Source: Bifidobacterium choladohabitans
GTDB lineage: Bacteria > Actinomycetota > Actinomycetes > Actinomycetales > Bifidobacteriaceae
Direction of reading: 5' to 3'
DNA length: 64,000 bases
Assembly (NCBI RefSeq): GCF_016102005.1
Contig: NZ_JACFPL010000001.1
Span: forward strand, 372,001 to 436,000
The position numbers were made by a program, and so were the translations under genes. This document shows positions 8,391-18,097 of the stretch, piece by piece (the first letter of the stretch is position 1; every line of letters starts with the position of its first letter). The notes beneath the pieces are model-generated. The model did no database searches. It was not told where the DNA came from and saw only the letters and a list, made by a program, of their open reading frames with translations.

Positions 8391-9524
8391 TCAGTTGGCG
8401 GAAAACGCTCTTCCTGCAGCCTTGGTCAGTTCCAGGGTGCGATCGGCATCCAAGGCCAGCTGTCGTTTGAGGGGTTCCTCGCCAGCATACCGTTTCTGAC
8501 CGCGCAGACGGCTGAGGAACTCCACTCGTACCCGGTGACCGTACAGGTCTACCCAATCCGGCCGGACGGCATTGGCCTCCAGGATTCTCGGCATCTGCTC
8601 TCCCGGAGCCAGGAAGGTCTCCTTGGTGCCGATGGAGATGGCAGCAGGCATCCGCCAGGGCGAACCCTGAGCCAGCCGACCCTCCCGGCCCTCCGGCGTC
8701 GCCATCGGATCCGTAGGCAGTCCCAGGTCGACCAGCCAGCCTGCATAGACTCCATCCGCGGGCATCATCCCCTGGCTGTCGGGAGCGAGATTGGCAGTCG
8801 GAAATCCCAAGCGGCGGCCCCGCTGCTCCCCGTGGACCACCGTGCCTTGAACCATGTGCGGCCGACCCAGAATTTCCATGGCCGCATCCACATCGCCGTC
8901 CAGAATCAACCGCCGAAGGTGGGAACTGCTCCAGGCTCGCACCCGACGTCGCTCCAGACCGTCAGCGTCAGGCAGGGTGCAATCGCCTGGGCCCTGGTCG
9001 TCCACAACTTCCAGGTTGAACAGTCCAGTGACCGCCAGATCACCAATGGCCTTGATGTCACCGACCCGCCCTGCGCCCATCTGCGCATCGCGGCCCAGGA
9101 CCAGCGTCCGCATGGCCAGTTGCTCGGTAACCTGCTTGAGGAAGAACCTATAGGACTTGGCTGCAAAGGCCAGCGTGTATCGCACTACCACAACCTGATC
9201 CAGCCCCAGCTGGGCCATGAGTCGCAGACGCTCCTCCAGAGGCATGATCTGATCAGGGTCATGGCGAATCAAGTCCAGGGACGGCTCAGTCATGTCATGG
9301 CTGTCGGCGTAGCTATGAATCAGTTTGGGACTGGGGTCGAATACCAGAGCCATAGGCCGGTCCTGGCCCTTGGCAGCCAGCTCCACCACCCGGCGCAGGA
9401 GGGCCTGATGCCCCCGATGCACACCATCGAAGACACCGATGGCAATCACGCTGGACCGGGCCCCCAAGGTTCCCGGCCACCTGACAATGCCCGACTCATC
9501 CGGGCTGACCTGGCTGACCTTCAT
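8391..9524 (-). CDS. ribF: Bifunctional riboflavin kinase / FAD synthetase
   Basis: Phosphorylates riboflavin to FMN and adenylates FMN to FAD. The N-terminal nucleotidyltransferase domain has IGVFDGVHRGHQ with the HxGH-type motif; the C-terminal riboflavin kinase domain has GTVVHGEQRGRRLGFPTAN with the PTAN motif that binds Mg-ATP. The preferred start is the ATG at 9524 (MKVSQVSPDES), with GGGAAG just upstream; a GTG at 9554 would add ten residues. At about 377 residues it is slightly long for the family because of insertions in the kinase half. It is the last gene of the nusA-infB-rbfA-truB block, an order common in bacteria. Confidence 0.93.
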   Translation of the reverse strand: MKVSQVSPDESGIVRWPGTLGARSSVIAIGVFDGVHRGHQALLRRVVELAAKGQDRPMALVFDPSPKLIHSYADSHDMTEPSLDLIRHDPDQIMPLEERLRLMAQLGLDQVVVVRYTLAFAAKSYRFFLKQVTEQLAMRTLVLGRDAQMGAGRVGDIKAIGDLAVTGLFNLEVVDDQGPGDCTLPDADGLERRRVRAWSSSHLRRLILDGDVDAAMEILGRPHMVQGTVVHGEQRGRRLGFPTANLAPDSQGMMPADGVYAGWLVDLGLPTDPMATPEGREGRLAQGSPWRMPAAISIGTKETFLAPGEQMPRILEANAVRPDWVDLYGHRVRVEFLSRLRGQKRYAGEEPLKRQLALDADRTLELTKAAGRAFSAN

Positions 9525-9643
9525 CCGCTTCCCATCACTTAGCCATGACGGCACCCGTACCCGGGCGCCGAAAATTCCTTAAGCACTGTATTCCCACAGT
9601 CGCGCCCTGGCAAGACCCTGAGACCAAACCCGAACCGGCACAC

Positions 9644-10702
9644 TCAGGCCCCGGGGTGAAAGACCACATCCGGCTTGGCCCCACCTCGTGAACCGGGCAC
9701 CAGGATAGCGGCCAGCCGCTGCCTGTCCTCTGGCCCGGCCAGGGCGGCCGTGGGTCCGGCGACAGGCAGATCCAAGAATCCTCCGTTAGCCACTCTGGCG
9801 GCCTGGTCGGCATCCAGGTTCAGGACAGGCATGCTCATACGTGCCGCCTGCGCCAGACTCAGGGAGCCATCCAACATCCCCTCCCTGTCGCGGTCAGGGA
9901 CCATACGACTGCGGACAATCGTCTGACCCTGTCGGTTCCGGTATGTATGGGGGACCACATGACCGCCCACAACCTTAGATTTGAGGTCGGAATCCTCCAG
10001 ATCGAACGGACCTACACGTATCCGTCTTAAGGCGGTCAGGTGGCCACCCAAATCCAGCCGCTCGCCCAGGTCGCGAGCCAGGGCCCTGATGTAGGTGCCA
10101 CTGGAGCAGGTCACCTCCACATCCGCATCGACCACCCTGGCGCCCTGGTCGGGCAGATCCACACGGCGAAAGTCGAGCAGACAGAAGGATGCAATCCGAA
10201 TGCGGCGAGGTTCCAGCCTGACCTCCTGGCCCGCACGAGCCAGGTCATAGGCCCGCCTGCCCTTGACCTTGATGGCGGAGAAGGCATCGGGCACCTGGTC
10301 GATCCAGCCGGTGAAGCAGCGATCAATCAGATCCTGCAGACCCTGGGCTGTCAGCTCGTCCACCCCCTGCGCAGCTCCTGGACGCACCGGGAGCAAATCC
10401 CCGTCCGCATCGTCCGTGGTCGTGCCCAGTCCCAGGCGCATGGTGGCCCGGTAGGTTTTGTCATGGCCCACGATGACCGTCAACAACCGCGTGGCCTGGC
10501 CGAATCCAAGGACCAGCAGGCCGGTGGCCATGGGATCAAGGGTCCCGGCATGGCCCACGCGACGCATGCCGAGGCCAGAGCGGACGGCGGCCACCACGTC
10601 GTGGCTGGTCACACCGCTCGGCTTGTCAACAAGGATAATGCCCGAGGTTGGCTCATCATGGCCAGAATCCGCCAGGTCCGATAGCTCAGCGGTCGGCTTC
10701 AT
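9644..10702 (-). CDS. truB: tRNA pseudouridine-55 synthase TruB
   Basis: Makes pseudouridine at position 55 in the T-loop of tRNAs. The sequence has the family start IILVDKPSGVTSHDVV and the catalytic-Asp motif GHAGTLDPMATGLL, then the RNA-binding KGRRAYDLAR segment and a C-terminal PUA-like region. The frame is open to 10804, but the likely start is the ATG at 10702: GGAGG lies six bases upstream, inside the end of rbfA, and the protein of 352 residues then fits the family. This gives a 17-base overlap with rbfA and suggests coupled translation. An ATG two codons earlier is too close to the ribosome-binding site. Confidence 0.93.
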   Translation of the reverse strand: MKPTAELSDLADSGHDEPTSGIILVDKPSGVTSHDVVAAVRSGLGMRRVGHAGTLDPMATGLLVLGFGQATRLLTVIVGHDKTYRATMRLGLGTTTDDADGDLLPVRPGAAQGVDELTAQGLQDLIDRCFTGWIDQVPDAFSAIKVKGRRAYDLARAGQEVRLEPRRIRIASFCLLDFRRVDLPDQGARVVDADVEVTCSSGTYIRALARDLGERLDLGGHLTALRRIRVGPFDLEDSDLKSKVVGGHVVPHTYRNRQGQTIVRSRMVPDRDREGMLDGSLSLAQAARMSMPVLNLDADQAARVANGGFLDLPVAGPTAALAGPEDRQRLAAILVPGSRGGAKPDVVFHPGA

Positions 10703-11189
10703 CCACATCCTCCGCCGCAGGTTCATCAGGGACGGGGCCGGACTCATCGATCTCTTCTTCGTCGTCATGCCGATATGGATCGGGATCGCCGGCATAGCTG
10801 GCATTGACCCGTGCCTTGGCCATGGCCTCGTCCCGGCGACGGGCTGCAGTCAGCACGTCCTCAATCTCGGTAGCCTCGGCAGGCACCTCATCGTAGATGA
10901 AGCGCAGCGTAGGCGTCAGCCGCAGACCGGCCCGGGCACCGACCAGGGTGCGCAGCCTGCCGGAGGCCTGCCGCAGGGCTTGCTGGGCTCGCTTGCGTTC
11001 CCCGGCCTCGTGTCCGGACCGGCCCAGCTGGGTCCAGTAGATCTTGGCTATCTGTAGATCGTTGGTGACCCGAACCTCAGTGACGGTGACCCCTGCCAGG
11101 CGCTTGTCGTGCATCTGGGACTCCAGCGCAGAGGCCACGACCCGTTGTATCAGGGCCGCTATGCGTACAGCGCGGGGATTTCCAGCCAT
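10686..11189 (-). CDS. rbfA: 30S ribosome-binding factor RbfA
   Basis: Assists late maturation of the 30S subunit and 16S rRNA 5'-end processing, important in cold. The KH-like core runs from the N-terminal NPRAVRIAALIQRVVASALE through VTVTEVRVTNDLQIAKIYWT to LRFIYDE. The acidic tail after residue about 125 is longer than in E. coli RbfA. The second of two adjacent ATG codons (11189) is favoured because AAAGGA is then six bases away; the first is at 11192. The frame extends to 11294 but without a ribosome-binding site. Confidence 0.92.
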   Translation of the reverse strand: MAGNPRAVRIAALIQRVVASALESQMHDKRLAGVTVTEVRVTNDLQIAKIYWTQLGRSGHEAGERKRAQQALRQASGRLRTLVGARAGLRLTPTLRFIYDEVPAEATEIEDVLTAARRRDEAMAKARVNASYAGDPDPYRHDDEEEIDESGPVPDEPAAEDVDEADR

Positions 11190-11240
11190 CATGATTCCTT
11201 TCTCGAACCGTCCATGACCAATCTTCGCATTCATGGACAT

Positions 11241-11274
11241 CCGCCCCGGCCAGGGAATACCCGGACCGGGGCGG
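11241..11274 (-). other. GC-rich hairpin between infB and rbfA
   Basis: CCGCCCCGG (11241-11249) pairs perfectly with CCGGGGCGG (11266-11274), with a further GGG/CCC pairing inside. No T run follows in either direction. It lies in the 129-base gap downstream of infB, so it could be an RNA processing or attenuation point in the operon rather than a true terminator. Confidence 0.5.
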
Positions 11275-11318
11275 ATCGCCACGGACCATCCCACGCGCGG
11301 TCGGATGGTCGACAGGCT

Positions 11319-14090
11319 CTACTTGCGTTCCACTTCCTGCATCTCGTAGGTCTCGATGATGTCGCCCACCTCGATGTCGTTGAAGGAGCCCAGGTTGATG
11401 CCAGCCTCGTATCCTTCGGATACCTCGTTGACGTCGTCCTTGAACCGGCGCAGGGAGGAGATCTCCAGGTCGTTGATGGTGACCACCCCGTTGCGGGCGA
11501 TGCGAGCCTTGGTGCCCCGCTTGACGGTGCCGTCCTGGACCATGACGCCAGCGATGTTGCCGAACTTGGAGGAGCGGAAGATCTCACGAATCTCGGAGTG
11601 GGAGGTGGTGACCTCCTCGTACTCCGGCTTGAGCATACCCTTGAGTGCTGCCTCGATGTCCTCGATGGCGTTGTAGATGACCGAGTAGTACTTGATCTCC
11701 ACACCCTCGCGGTCGGCCAGATCCTGGACCTGCCTGTTGGGACGGACATTGAAGCCGATGATGACGGCCTTGTCGACCGTGGCCAGGTTGACGTCGTTCT
11801 GGGTGATGGCGCCCACGCCCCGGTGGATGACCTGGATCCCGACCTCGTCGGAGACCTCGATCTTCATCAGAGAGTCTTCCAGAGCCTCGACCGAGCCGGA
11901 GGAGTCGCCCTTGATGACGATGTTGAGCATGTCCACCTCGGACTTGGCGAACTGCTCCTTCAGGCTCTCCAGGGAGACCACCTTGCGGCGCTTGGCCAGC
12001 TGAGCGGCACGGGCCGAGGCCTCGCGCTTCTCCGCAATCTGACGAGCGGTGCGATCGTCTGGCGCGACCAGGAAGAGGTCGCCGGCCGTGGGCACCGAGG
12101 TAAGACCGAGCACCTGGACCGGTGTGGAAGGACCGGCAGCATCCATCTGCCGACCGTTCTCGTCCAGCATGGCTCGCACACGGCCGTAAGCCGATCCAGC
12201 CACAATGGCATCGCCCACATGCAGGGTACCCTGCTGGACCAGCACAGTGGCCACAGCTCCGCGTCCCTTGTCCAGACGGGCCTCGACCGTGGCGCCGCGA
12301 GCGTCCATATCGGGGTTGGCCCGAAGGTCAAGATCGGCGTCGGCGGTCAGCAGTACGGCCTCCAGGAGCTTGTCCACGTTGGTGCCCAGCTTGGCGGAGA
12401 TGTCGACGAACATGGTGTCGCCGCCATACTCTTCGGATACCAGACCGAATTCGGTCAGCTGGCCACGCACCTTCTGGGGATTGGCTCCCTCGACATCGAT
12501 CTTGTTGACAGCAACCACGATGGGTACATGGGCGGCCTGGGCATGGTTGATGGCCTCCACGGTCTGCGGCATGACGCCGTCGTCCGCGGCCACCACCAGG
12601 ACAGCCACATCGGTCAGCTCGGCACCACGGGCACGCATGGCCGTAAAGGCCTCGTGGCCAGGGGTGTCCAGGAAGGTGATCTTGCGATCCTCCCCGTCCA
12701 GGGTGACCGTGGCCTGGTAGGCCCCGATGCGCTGGGTGATTCCGCCAGCCTCCTGGGTGGTCGTGTTGGTCTTGCGGATGGTGTCCAGCAGCCGTGTCTT
12801 GCCGTGGTCGACATGGCCCATGACCGTGACCACCGGAGGCCTGGGCTGCAGGTTCTTGTCGTCCTGGTCCTCGCGTTCTTCGTCCAGGTTGATGTCGAAC
12901 TGCTGAAGAAGCTCCTTGTCCTCCTCCTCGGCGGAGACGATGCGGATCTTCCACCCGATCTCGTCGCCCAGAATCTGGAAGGTGGCCTCATCCAGGGACT
13001 GGGTGGCCGTAGCCATCTCGCCCAGGTGGAAGAGCACCGTGACCAAGGCAGCGGGGTTGACATTGATTTTGTCGGCCAGGTCGGCCAGGGTGGCGCCCTG
13101 GCGCAGCTTGACGGTACGTCCATTGCCTGCTGGGATGCGCACGCCGCCGATGACGGGTGCCTTCATCTCCTGGAATTCGTGCCTCTTGGCCATCCGGTTC
13201 TTGCGGGCCTTGGAGGACTTGCCTCCCTGGCGACCGAATGCTCCAGCAGCGCCGCCGCGACCGCGACCACCACGGCCTGAACCGCCGCGGAAGCCACCTG
13301 ATGGTGCCGACGAAGCGCCGCCGAAGCGACTGCCGCCGCCCTGATGCGTCTGCTGGCCTGGACGGTTATGGCCCCACTGCCCTGGACGGGCGCCCTGCCC
13401 GGAACGGCCGCCACGACCGTTACGGAATCCGCCCCGGCCCCTGCGGGAGTCGTTGACGGTGGGCCGGGCCATAGGATGCGGCCTGGGGATATCCGAAGGC
13501 ATGGGGGCCTTCATCCCCTGCTTGCGGCTGAAAGGATTGTTGCCTGGACGAGGCGTGGATGCTCCCGGCCGTGCACCATGACGCGTCGCCGCAGCATTGG
13601 AACCGCCGGGACGACCGTTGTTGCGTGAGCCTTGGGGACCGGGCCTGCCCATGGCTGAAGGCTTGGGTCCACGGGACTGGTTGCGCGGCTCATGCTCGTT
13701 GCGGTTGCCCTGAGGGGCACCAGGCTTGGGGAAGTGGCCACCGGGACGCTGCTGACCCCGTGGCGCCTCGCCGCCGGCCGAGGGCCTACGGTTCTGTCCG
13801 GGCTTGGGCCCAGGTGTGGATTGCTGGGTGCCGCCGGACTGCGGGCGGCCATGCTGACCCTGGCCGCTTCCATGATTAGGGTTGCCGGGGCGGGCATTTC
13901 GTGCAGCGGCCTGACCGGCGTCGCCCTGTCCCTTCTGAGGGAAAGCGTTCTTGAGTCGACGAACCACAGGGGCCTCGACAGTGGAGGATGCGGACTTGAC
14001 GAATTCGCCCATGTCCTTCAATTTCGCCAGAACAGTCTTGCTGTCTACGCCAAATTCCTTGGCCAGCTCATACACGCGTGCTTTGGGCAC
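11319..14090 (-). CDS. infB: Translation initiation factor IF-2
   Basis: GTPase that places initiator tRNA on the ribosome. The 923 residues start with an IF2N helical domain (about 4-50), then a 230-residue low-complexity region rich in Gly, Arg, Pro, Asn and Gln with many RGG-like repeats, a second IF2N-like domain (about 310-380), and the G domain from about residue 423 with [16 protein letters not shown] and NKID. Domains II to IV complete the C-terminus. The long disordered N-terminal region is usual for Actinobacteria. It follows nusA by 183 bases, where many bacteria carry ylxR. Confidence 0.97.
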   Translation of the reverse strand: MPKARVYELAKEFGVDSKTVLAKLKDMGEFVKSASSTVEAPVVRRLKNAFPQKGQGDAGQAAARNARPGNPNHGSGQGQHGRPQSGGTQQSTPGPKPGQNRRPSAGGEAPRGQQRPGGHFPKPGAPQGNRNEHEPRNQSRGPKPSAMGRPGPQGSRNNGRPGGSNAAATRHGARPGASTPRPGNNPFSRKQGMKAPMPSDIPRPHPMARPTVNDSRRGRGGFRNGRGGRSGQGARPGQWGHNRPGQQTHQGGGSRFGGASSAPSGGFRGGSGRGGRGRGGAAGAFGRQGGKSSKARKNRMAKRHEFQEMKAPVIGGVRIPAGNGRTVKLRQGATLADLADKINVNPAALVTVLFHLGEMATATQSLDEATFQILGDEIGWKIRIVSAEEEDKELLQQFDINLDEEREDQDDKNLQPRPPVVTVMGHVDHGKTRLLDTIRKTNTTTQEAGGITQRIGAYQATVTLDGEDRKITFLDTPGHEAFTAMRARGAELTDVAVLVVAADDGVMPQTVEAINHAQAAHVPIVVAVNKIDVEGANPQKVRGQLTEFGLVSEEYGGDTMFVDISAKLGTNVDKLLEAVLLTADADLDLRANPDMDARGATVEARLDKGRGAVATVLVQQGTLHVGDAIVAGSAYGRVRAMLDENGRQMDAAGPSTPVQVLGLTSVPTAGDLFLVAPDDRTARQIAEKREASARAAQLAKRRKVVSLESLKEQFAKSEVDMLNIVIKGDSSGSVEALEDSLMKIEVSDEVGIQVIHRGVGAITQNDVNLATVDKAVIIGFNVRPNRQVQDLADREGVEIKYYSVIYNAIEDIEAALKGMLKPEYEEVTTSHSEIREIFRSSKFGNIAGVMVQDGTVKRGTKARIARNGVVTINDLEISSLRRFKDDVNEVSEGYEAGINLGSFNDIEVGDIIETYEMQEVERK

Positions 14091-14273
14091 TTACTTTCTC
14101 CTTACCGGACCGCGCATATGACCGGCGCGATCACTCTTTCATGACGGCGAACATATCCTGTCTCATCGTGCGACCATGATCGTGTTACCTCGTCTCTGTG
14201 CCGGGGCCGACGGCATGAACCTCCGGACTCGGGATACCGGGTCCAGCATACTCGCGTCGTCGGATGTTTGCTC

Positions 14274-15332
14274 TCAGGCGTCTTCACCAGCAGCCGAAGC
14301 CGATTGCGCCTGCAGTTCACGTAGTTTTTGCTGGTGGGCCTCCTCGGACTCGATGCCAATCTTCCATCCGGTCAGCTTGGCGGCAAGACGGGCGTTCTGG
14401 CCCTCTTTACCAATGGCCAGGGAGAGCTGGGCATCCTTGATGAAGGCAATGGCCGTGCGGTTGGGCTCGCTGACGATCTGCACCTGACGGACCACGGCCG
14501 GGGACAGGGCCGCAGCCACAAACTCGGCGGGATCCTTGGACCAGTCCACAATGTCGATCTTCTCAGGCCCCAGGTTCTCCATGACGGCACGGACGCGAGC
14601 GCCGGCAGGACCGATCAGCGCGCCCTTGGGATTGACCCCCTTGGCGTTGGCACGGACCGCGATCTTGGTTCTGGCACCGGCCTCACGGGCAATGGCCATG
14701 ATGGAGACCGCACCGGAGACCAGCTCGGGCACCTCCCGCTCAAAGAGGCGGCGAACCAGCTCCGGGTGGGAACGTGACACGATGATTTCCGGCCCCTTGA
14801 GCCCACGGGAGACATTGACCACGTAGACGCGGATTCGCTGGCCGTGCCGGTAATGCTCTCCAGGCACCTGCTCGCGGCGGGGCAGAATGGCCTCGACATT
14901 GTCCACGGCCACATGCACATTGCCGGGATCGCTGGCATCCTGCTGCACGATTCCGGTGATCAGATGGCCCTTCTGGCCCGAGAAAGCTCCGAAGACCCGC
15001 TCATCATCGGCCTGTCGGAAAAGCTGACGGATGACCTGGCGGGCCGTGGAGGCTGCCAGCCGATCGAAGTCCTTCGGTGTGTCGTCGTATTCCTCACCCA
15101 GATCGTATCCCGGTTCGGGTTCTTCCGGCGTGGGCTCGCGAGCAATCTCGTCCTGCGCCCAGATGGTAAAAGTCCCCGCACGTTCGTCCAGCTCCACACG
15201 TGCGTGTTTGGCTGCATGAGGCGACTTCTGGTAGGCCAGAAGAAGAGCCTCGCCCAGTGCTTGGTCCAAGGTCTCGGCATCAATCCCTTGTTCGTGTGCC
15301 AGCTGATGAATTTCAGCCAGGTCCAGTTCCAT
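14274..15332 (-). CDS. nusA: Transcription termination/antitermination factor NusA
   Basis: RNA polymerase-binding factor that modulates pausing, termination and antitermination. The 352 residues contain the N-terminal polymerase-binding domain, an S1 domain (about 115-185, with HLITGIV and VDNVEAILPRREQVPGE), and two KH domains with GPAGARVRAVMENLGPEKIDI and the IGKEGQNARLA loop. It lacks the C-terminal acidic repeats of E. coli NusA, as expected for an actinobacterial form. It is the first gene of its block; rimP, which often precedes nusA, is absent here. Confidence 0.95.
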   Translation of the reverse strand: MELDLAEIHQLAHEQGIDAETLDQALGEALLLAYQKSPHAAKHARVELDERAGTFTIWAQDEIAREPTPEEPEPGYDLGEEYDDTPKDFDRLAASTARQVIRQLFRQADDERVFGAFSGQKGHLITGIVQQDASDPGNVHVAVDNVEAILPRREQVPGEHYRHGQRIRVYVVNVSRGLKGPEIIVSRSHPELVRRLFEREVPELVSGAVSIMAIAREAGARTKIAVRANAKGVNPKGALIGPAGARVRAVMENLGPEKIDIVDWSKDPAEFVAAALSPAVVRQVQIVSEPNRTAIAFIKDAQLSLAIGKEGQNARLAAKLTGWKIGIESEEAHQQKLRELQAQSASAAGEDA

Positions 15333-15403
15333 GTCAAGACCTCCTATGAAGTTATTCAGACCGTGCTTCTTTTAGTCTGCAATGCCTACTATTCTAGCCT
15401 TTC

Positions 15404-16285
15404 ATGCAGACACTGCCGGTTCCTGAACACCACGGATGGGCGAGTCGTCGGCCAGCGATCCTGGCAAGACAAATGAGGGCCGGCATCGCAGTTCTTCTGC
15501 TGGCTGTCACCATCTCAGGATGCGCGCCCTCGGCGGTGCATGTCAGCCAGCACGACCCTGACAATCTCCGTCCCACAGCCTGTGAGCAGGCATGGACGCG
15601 AGCCCGGCAGTCGGAACGACTTCAAAAAGATCAGGCAAACAGTCGGGCCCAGGTCTGGATCCAAGCGGCACGTGAATGCCCTGCTCGCCTGGACGAAGCC
15701 ACGGTACACGCAGCCCAGTCTTTGGCAGCCTCCCAGGGCGGACAGGCCAATCGTCAAACAGCCACGTTGAGGCTGGTCCAGGCTGCACAGCAGCTGGATC
15801 CACTGGCCAAGGCACTGCCAGTCGAGTTGGCCGATCAGGCCATTACAGGCGAAGATCGTTCCGGGTTCGAACTTTCGGTGCTCGCAGCGCGTAAGACGGA
15901 TGCCGCATGGATGCTCACCCTGGCCGATGCACACACTGCGGCCGCGCAGATTCTGGTTGGTCACGCCAAGCACGATCCCCGGCAGGGGGTCTATCCCACC
16001 ACTGATCTGCTGGCGCACCCGGATGAGTGCACCGATCCCGCCAACGGAATACAGACCCCTACCCCTGCCCTGATCGAGATGGATACGGCCCGGACCCTCC
16101 TGGCCGTGGGGAAGAAACTGAACGGCTCCTCAGGCACCATACGAACTGATGCCAGCCAGAACGCGAAAAGCCACCAGCAGGCCACATCGGCCCTGGTCGA
16201 CATGATCGTAGCCCACATGTCCATGGCCATGAACCTCGGCTACCCGGCCACATCGTCAGCCCTGCTGCAGACACCAAAGCACTGA
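15404..16285 (+). CDS. Putative lipoprotein, unknown function
   Basis: Up to 293 residues, divergent from nusA. A hydrophobic stretch ends in TISGC, a good lipobox, so the mature protein is probably lipid-anchored outside the cell. If translation starts at 15404 the lipid cysteine is Cys40; an ATG at 15473 would give a neater 17-residue signal peptide. Neither start has a convincing ribosome-binding site. The rest is Ala/Gln-rich and looks helical, with conserved-looking HPDECTDP near residue 205. I do not recognise a domain. Base composition resembles its neighbours. Confidence 0.7.
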   Translation: MQTLPVPEHHGWASRRPAILARQMRAGIAVLLLAVTISGCAPSAVHVSQHDPDNLRPTACEQAWTRARQSERLQKDQANSRAQVWIQAARECPARLDEATVHAAQSLAASQGGQANRQTATLRLVQAAQQLDPLAKALPVELADQAITGEDRSGFELSVLAARKTDAAWMLTLADAHTAAAQILVGHAKHDPRQGVYPTTDLLAHPDECTDPANGIQTPTPALIEMDTARTLLAVGKKLNGSSGTIRTDASQNAKSHQQATSALVDMIVAHMSMAMNLGYPATSSALLQTPKH

Positions 16286-16480
16286 CGCCGGGCCAGCCCA
16301 TCCGTAGGGTGCACTGATCGCACTCGCAAGTTTTCTCATATGCATATACGAGCAACCCTGGCAACTCATGCCCAAAACCTGACCAATCATGAAGATCGAC
16401 CATCAAACAAAACAGATTCACTATTGCTTACTGCAAATTTCACAAAACATTGCGGGTGGCGTCAAAGGCTCAGGTGGTGA

Positions 16481-16715
16481 TATTATAGAACGTGTTCCAC
16501 AGGAACATTCCCAAGGAACGCAGGGGGGTATGAACCCGTGCAATGCAGGAGGCGACCTGGTGCTGGCCACCACATCGCCTTCTGCATTGGACGGTCTTTT
16601 CATCTGTTCGGTATCGCGGCTCATGGCCAAGCCGGACCAAGTAGCCAAAGAGGGCATACGGAGGACCAATCCCGTCTGACAGTCCATAAATCAAACGACG
16701 GGTGTCATTTTCTCA
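16481..16715 (+). ncRNA. Candidate structured RNA or fold-back element
   Basis: No convincing gene lies in the 575 bases between the lipoprotein gene and tRNA-Ser. An extended -10 element, TGATATTAT, near 16482 would start a transcript around 16488-16492. A long imperfect hairpin follows: about 20 bases at 16533-16552 pair with a matching arm at about 16573-16592 (18 of 20 positions), closed inside by GGTG/CACC and extended outward by ATGAA/TTCAT and GAACgCAG/CTGTTC. A second hairpin, CCCGTC with GACGGG, is followed by TGTCATTTTC near 16705-16715 and could terminate it. The arms do not match tmRNA, RNase P RNA or SRP RNA motifs known to me. A miniature inverted-repeat element is the alternative. 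Confidence 0.35.
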
Positions 16716-16824
16716 GTTCCCCGCAAAAAGCCGGTCTTACATGGACTGCATACCGGCAGCGATTACGAAACTTGATGCTCCAAGTGAGCCACTACAAGTG
16801 TGCAAGGCGGCAACAGGATTAAAC

Positions 16825-16854
16825 ATAAAAGACCCCGACCGTCGGGCCGGGGCC
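16825..16854 (-). terminator. Terminator of tRNA-Ser(CGA)
   Basis: Read on the minus strand, CCCCG-G-CC pairs with GG-T-CGGGG around a CGAC loop and is followed by TTTTAT. It lies directly downstream of the tRNA 3' end. Confidence 0.75.
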
Positions 16855-16862
16855 AATGAGGG

Positions 16863-16948
16863 CGGTTGAGGCGAGATTCGAACTCGCGGAGGGAGTTGCC
16901 CTCACACGCTTTCGAGGCGTGCTCCTTAGACCGCTCGGACACTCAACC
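16863..16948 (-). tRNA. tRNA-Ser, anticodon CGA
   Basis: The minus strand folds into a class II tRNA: acceptor GGTTGAG/CTCAACC with discriminator G, anticodon loop CCTCGAAAG giving CGA (reads UCG), a long variable arm, and a T-loop with GTTCGAATC. The three bases after the discriminator are CCC, so the CCA end is not encoded and must be added enzymatically. Confidence 0.93.
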
Positions 16949-17056
16949 ATGGTCGTTGCCCGACACTGCCGAACAACAACTTTTCTATTATGCCACAGAG
17001 TCCCTACCTGGCAAGCGGCGTGGCGCAGTCAACCGTCACCGCGAACGACCCTGATG

Positions 17057-18019
17057 TCAAAGTGTACGGCGGGCTCGGATGGCCTGCGCCCGTTCAGCAA
17101 GCTGGTCATCAGGCGGGTAGGCCACATGTTCCAGGGTCAGTCCCCGAGCATCTATGGGACCGGTGGAGCCTTCACGCAGGGGGTGGGCCACCTTGTCGGC
17201 GAACCATTGCACGGACCGACGTCCCTGGCCCACCTGAATGCAGGCTGCGACCAACGAGCGGACCATGTTATGGGCAAATGCATCGGCTACGATCCGAAAG
17301 ACGGTAAGCCCGGATTCCATGAAGGGAGGAAGGTATCCGACGGCGCTCCGCCCTGGATCAGCCCCGAACAGATTCACGGTGGGAACCTGGTCCCAGTGTG
17401 CTGCCAGGACCTTGCGGATGGTCGTGCCGCCGGGGTTTGGTCTGGCGAAGGACCCGAAGTCATGCAAGCCGATGCACTCCGCTGCAGCCTCGTTCATAGC
17501 TTGCAGATCCAGGCTCCCCTCCATGTCCAGCACATAGCCCCGCATACGTGGATCCCCTGGCTGACCCCCCTGGCTGACACGGTACAGGTAGGTGCGCTCC
17601 AAGGCAGAGAAGCGGGCATCGAAGCCGGTAGGGGCCAATCTGAGACCGAGTAGAACGATGTCAGCAGGCAACAGGTGCCGGAGACGGCGTTCCAGGGCCG
17701 AAACACCATCGACCCCCATATGTCCTCTGCAGGCCTCCAGCACAGCTTCAGGAATGTCCAGGTGCGCCACCTGATGAGATGCGTGGACACCTGTGTCGGT
17801 CCTTCCCGCCACAACCAGTCTTGGCTCCCAGACGACTTGTCTGTGGGCAATCCCGCCTTGTGATCTGCGCACCCCAGTGATCAAGGACAGGGCATGTTCG
17901 ATGCAGCCCTGGACCGTGCGGAGTCCTGGCTGCCGGGCCCAGCCATGGAAGCCACCGCCGTCGTAGGCCAGATCCAAGCGCAGCCTGACAAGGGTCATCT
18001 TCCCTTCCTGATCCTCCAT
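17057..18019 (-). CDS. truA: tRNA pseudouridine synthase A
   Basis: Makes pseudouridine at positions 38-40 of the anticodon arm. The family motifs are LAYDGGGFHGWARQP at the start, the catalytic-Asp motif GRTDTGVHA, and FVRMI-like DAFAHNMVRSLV in the C-terminal half. Start chosen at the ATG at 18019, five bases after GGGAGG; a TTG codon directly before it lengthens the open frame by one. About 320 residues. It follows rplQ by 78 bases and is the last gene of the rpoA cluster, a frequent actinobacterial and Gram-positive arrangement. Confidence 0.94.
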   Translation of the reverse strand: MEDQEGKMTLVRLRLDLAYDGGGFHGWARQPGLRTVQGCIEHALSLITGVRRSQGGIAHRQVVWEPRLVVAGRTDTGVHASHQVAHLDIPEAVLEACRGHMGVDGVSALERRLRHLLPADIVLLGLRLAPTGFDARFSALERTYLYRVSQGGQPGDPRMRGYVLDMEGSLDLQAMNEAAAECIGLHDFGSFARPNPGGTTIRKVLAAHWDQVPTVNLFGADPGRSAVGYLPPFMESGLTVFRIVADAFAHNMVRSLVAACIQVGQGRRSVQWFADKVAHPLREGSTGPIDARGLTLEHVAYPPDDQLAERAQAIRARRTL

Positions 18020-18097
18020 CAAGACCTCCCTGGCGCCAATGACAAACGGGGCCGGAGAGCCATGCTCCCCGACCCCGTCATCGAATGCAATAACCGA

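Noticed and set aside
11109-13280. 723-residue open frame on the plus strand
   Set aside because: It is antisense to infB, whose domains are fully recognisable. The translation is Leu/Gly/Asp/Val-rich without domains, a usual shadow in GC-rich DNA.
14102-14273. Possible ylxR between nusA and infB
   Set aside because: The gap was checked in minus-strand frames; no YlxR-like Arg-rich sequence is present, and the only frame overlaps the end of nusA.
16389-16687. Opposing small open frames over the folded element
   Set aside because: Both strands show similar frames because of the inverted repeat; starts lack ribosome-binding sites and the products have no plausible domains.
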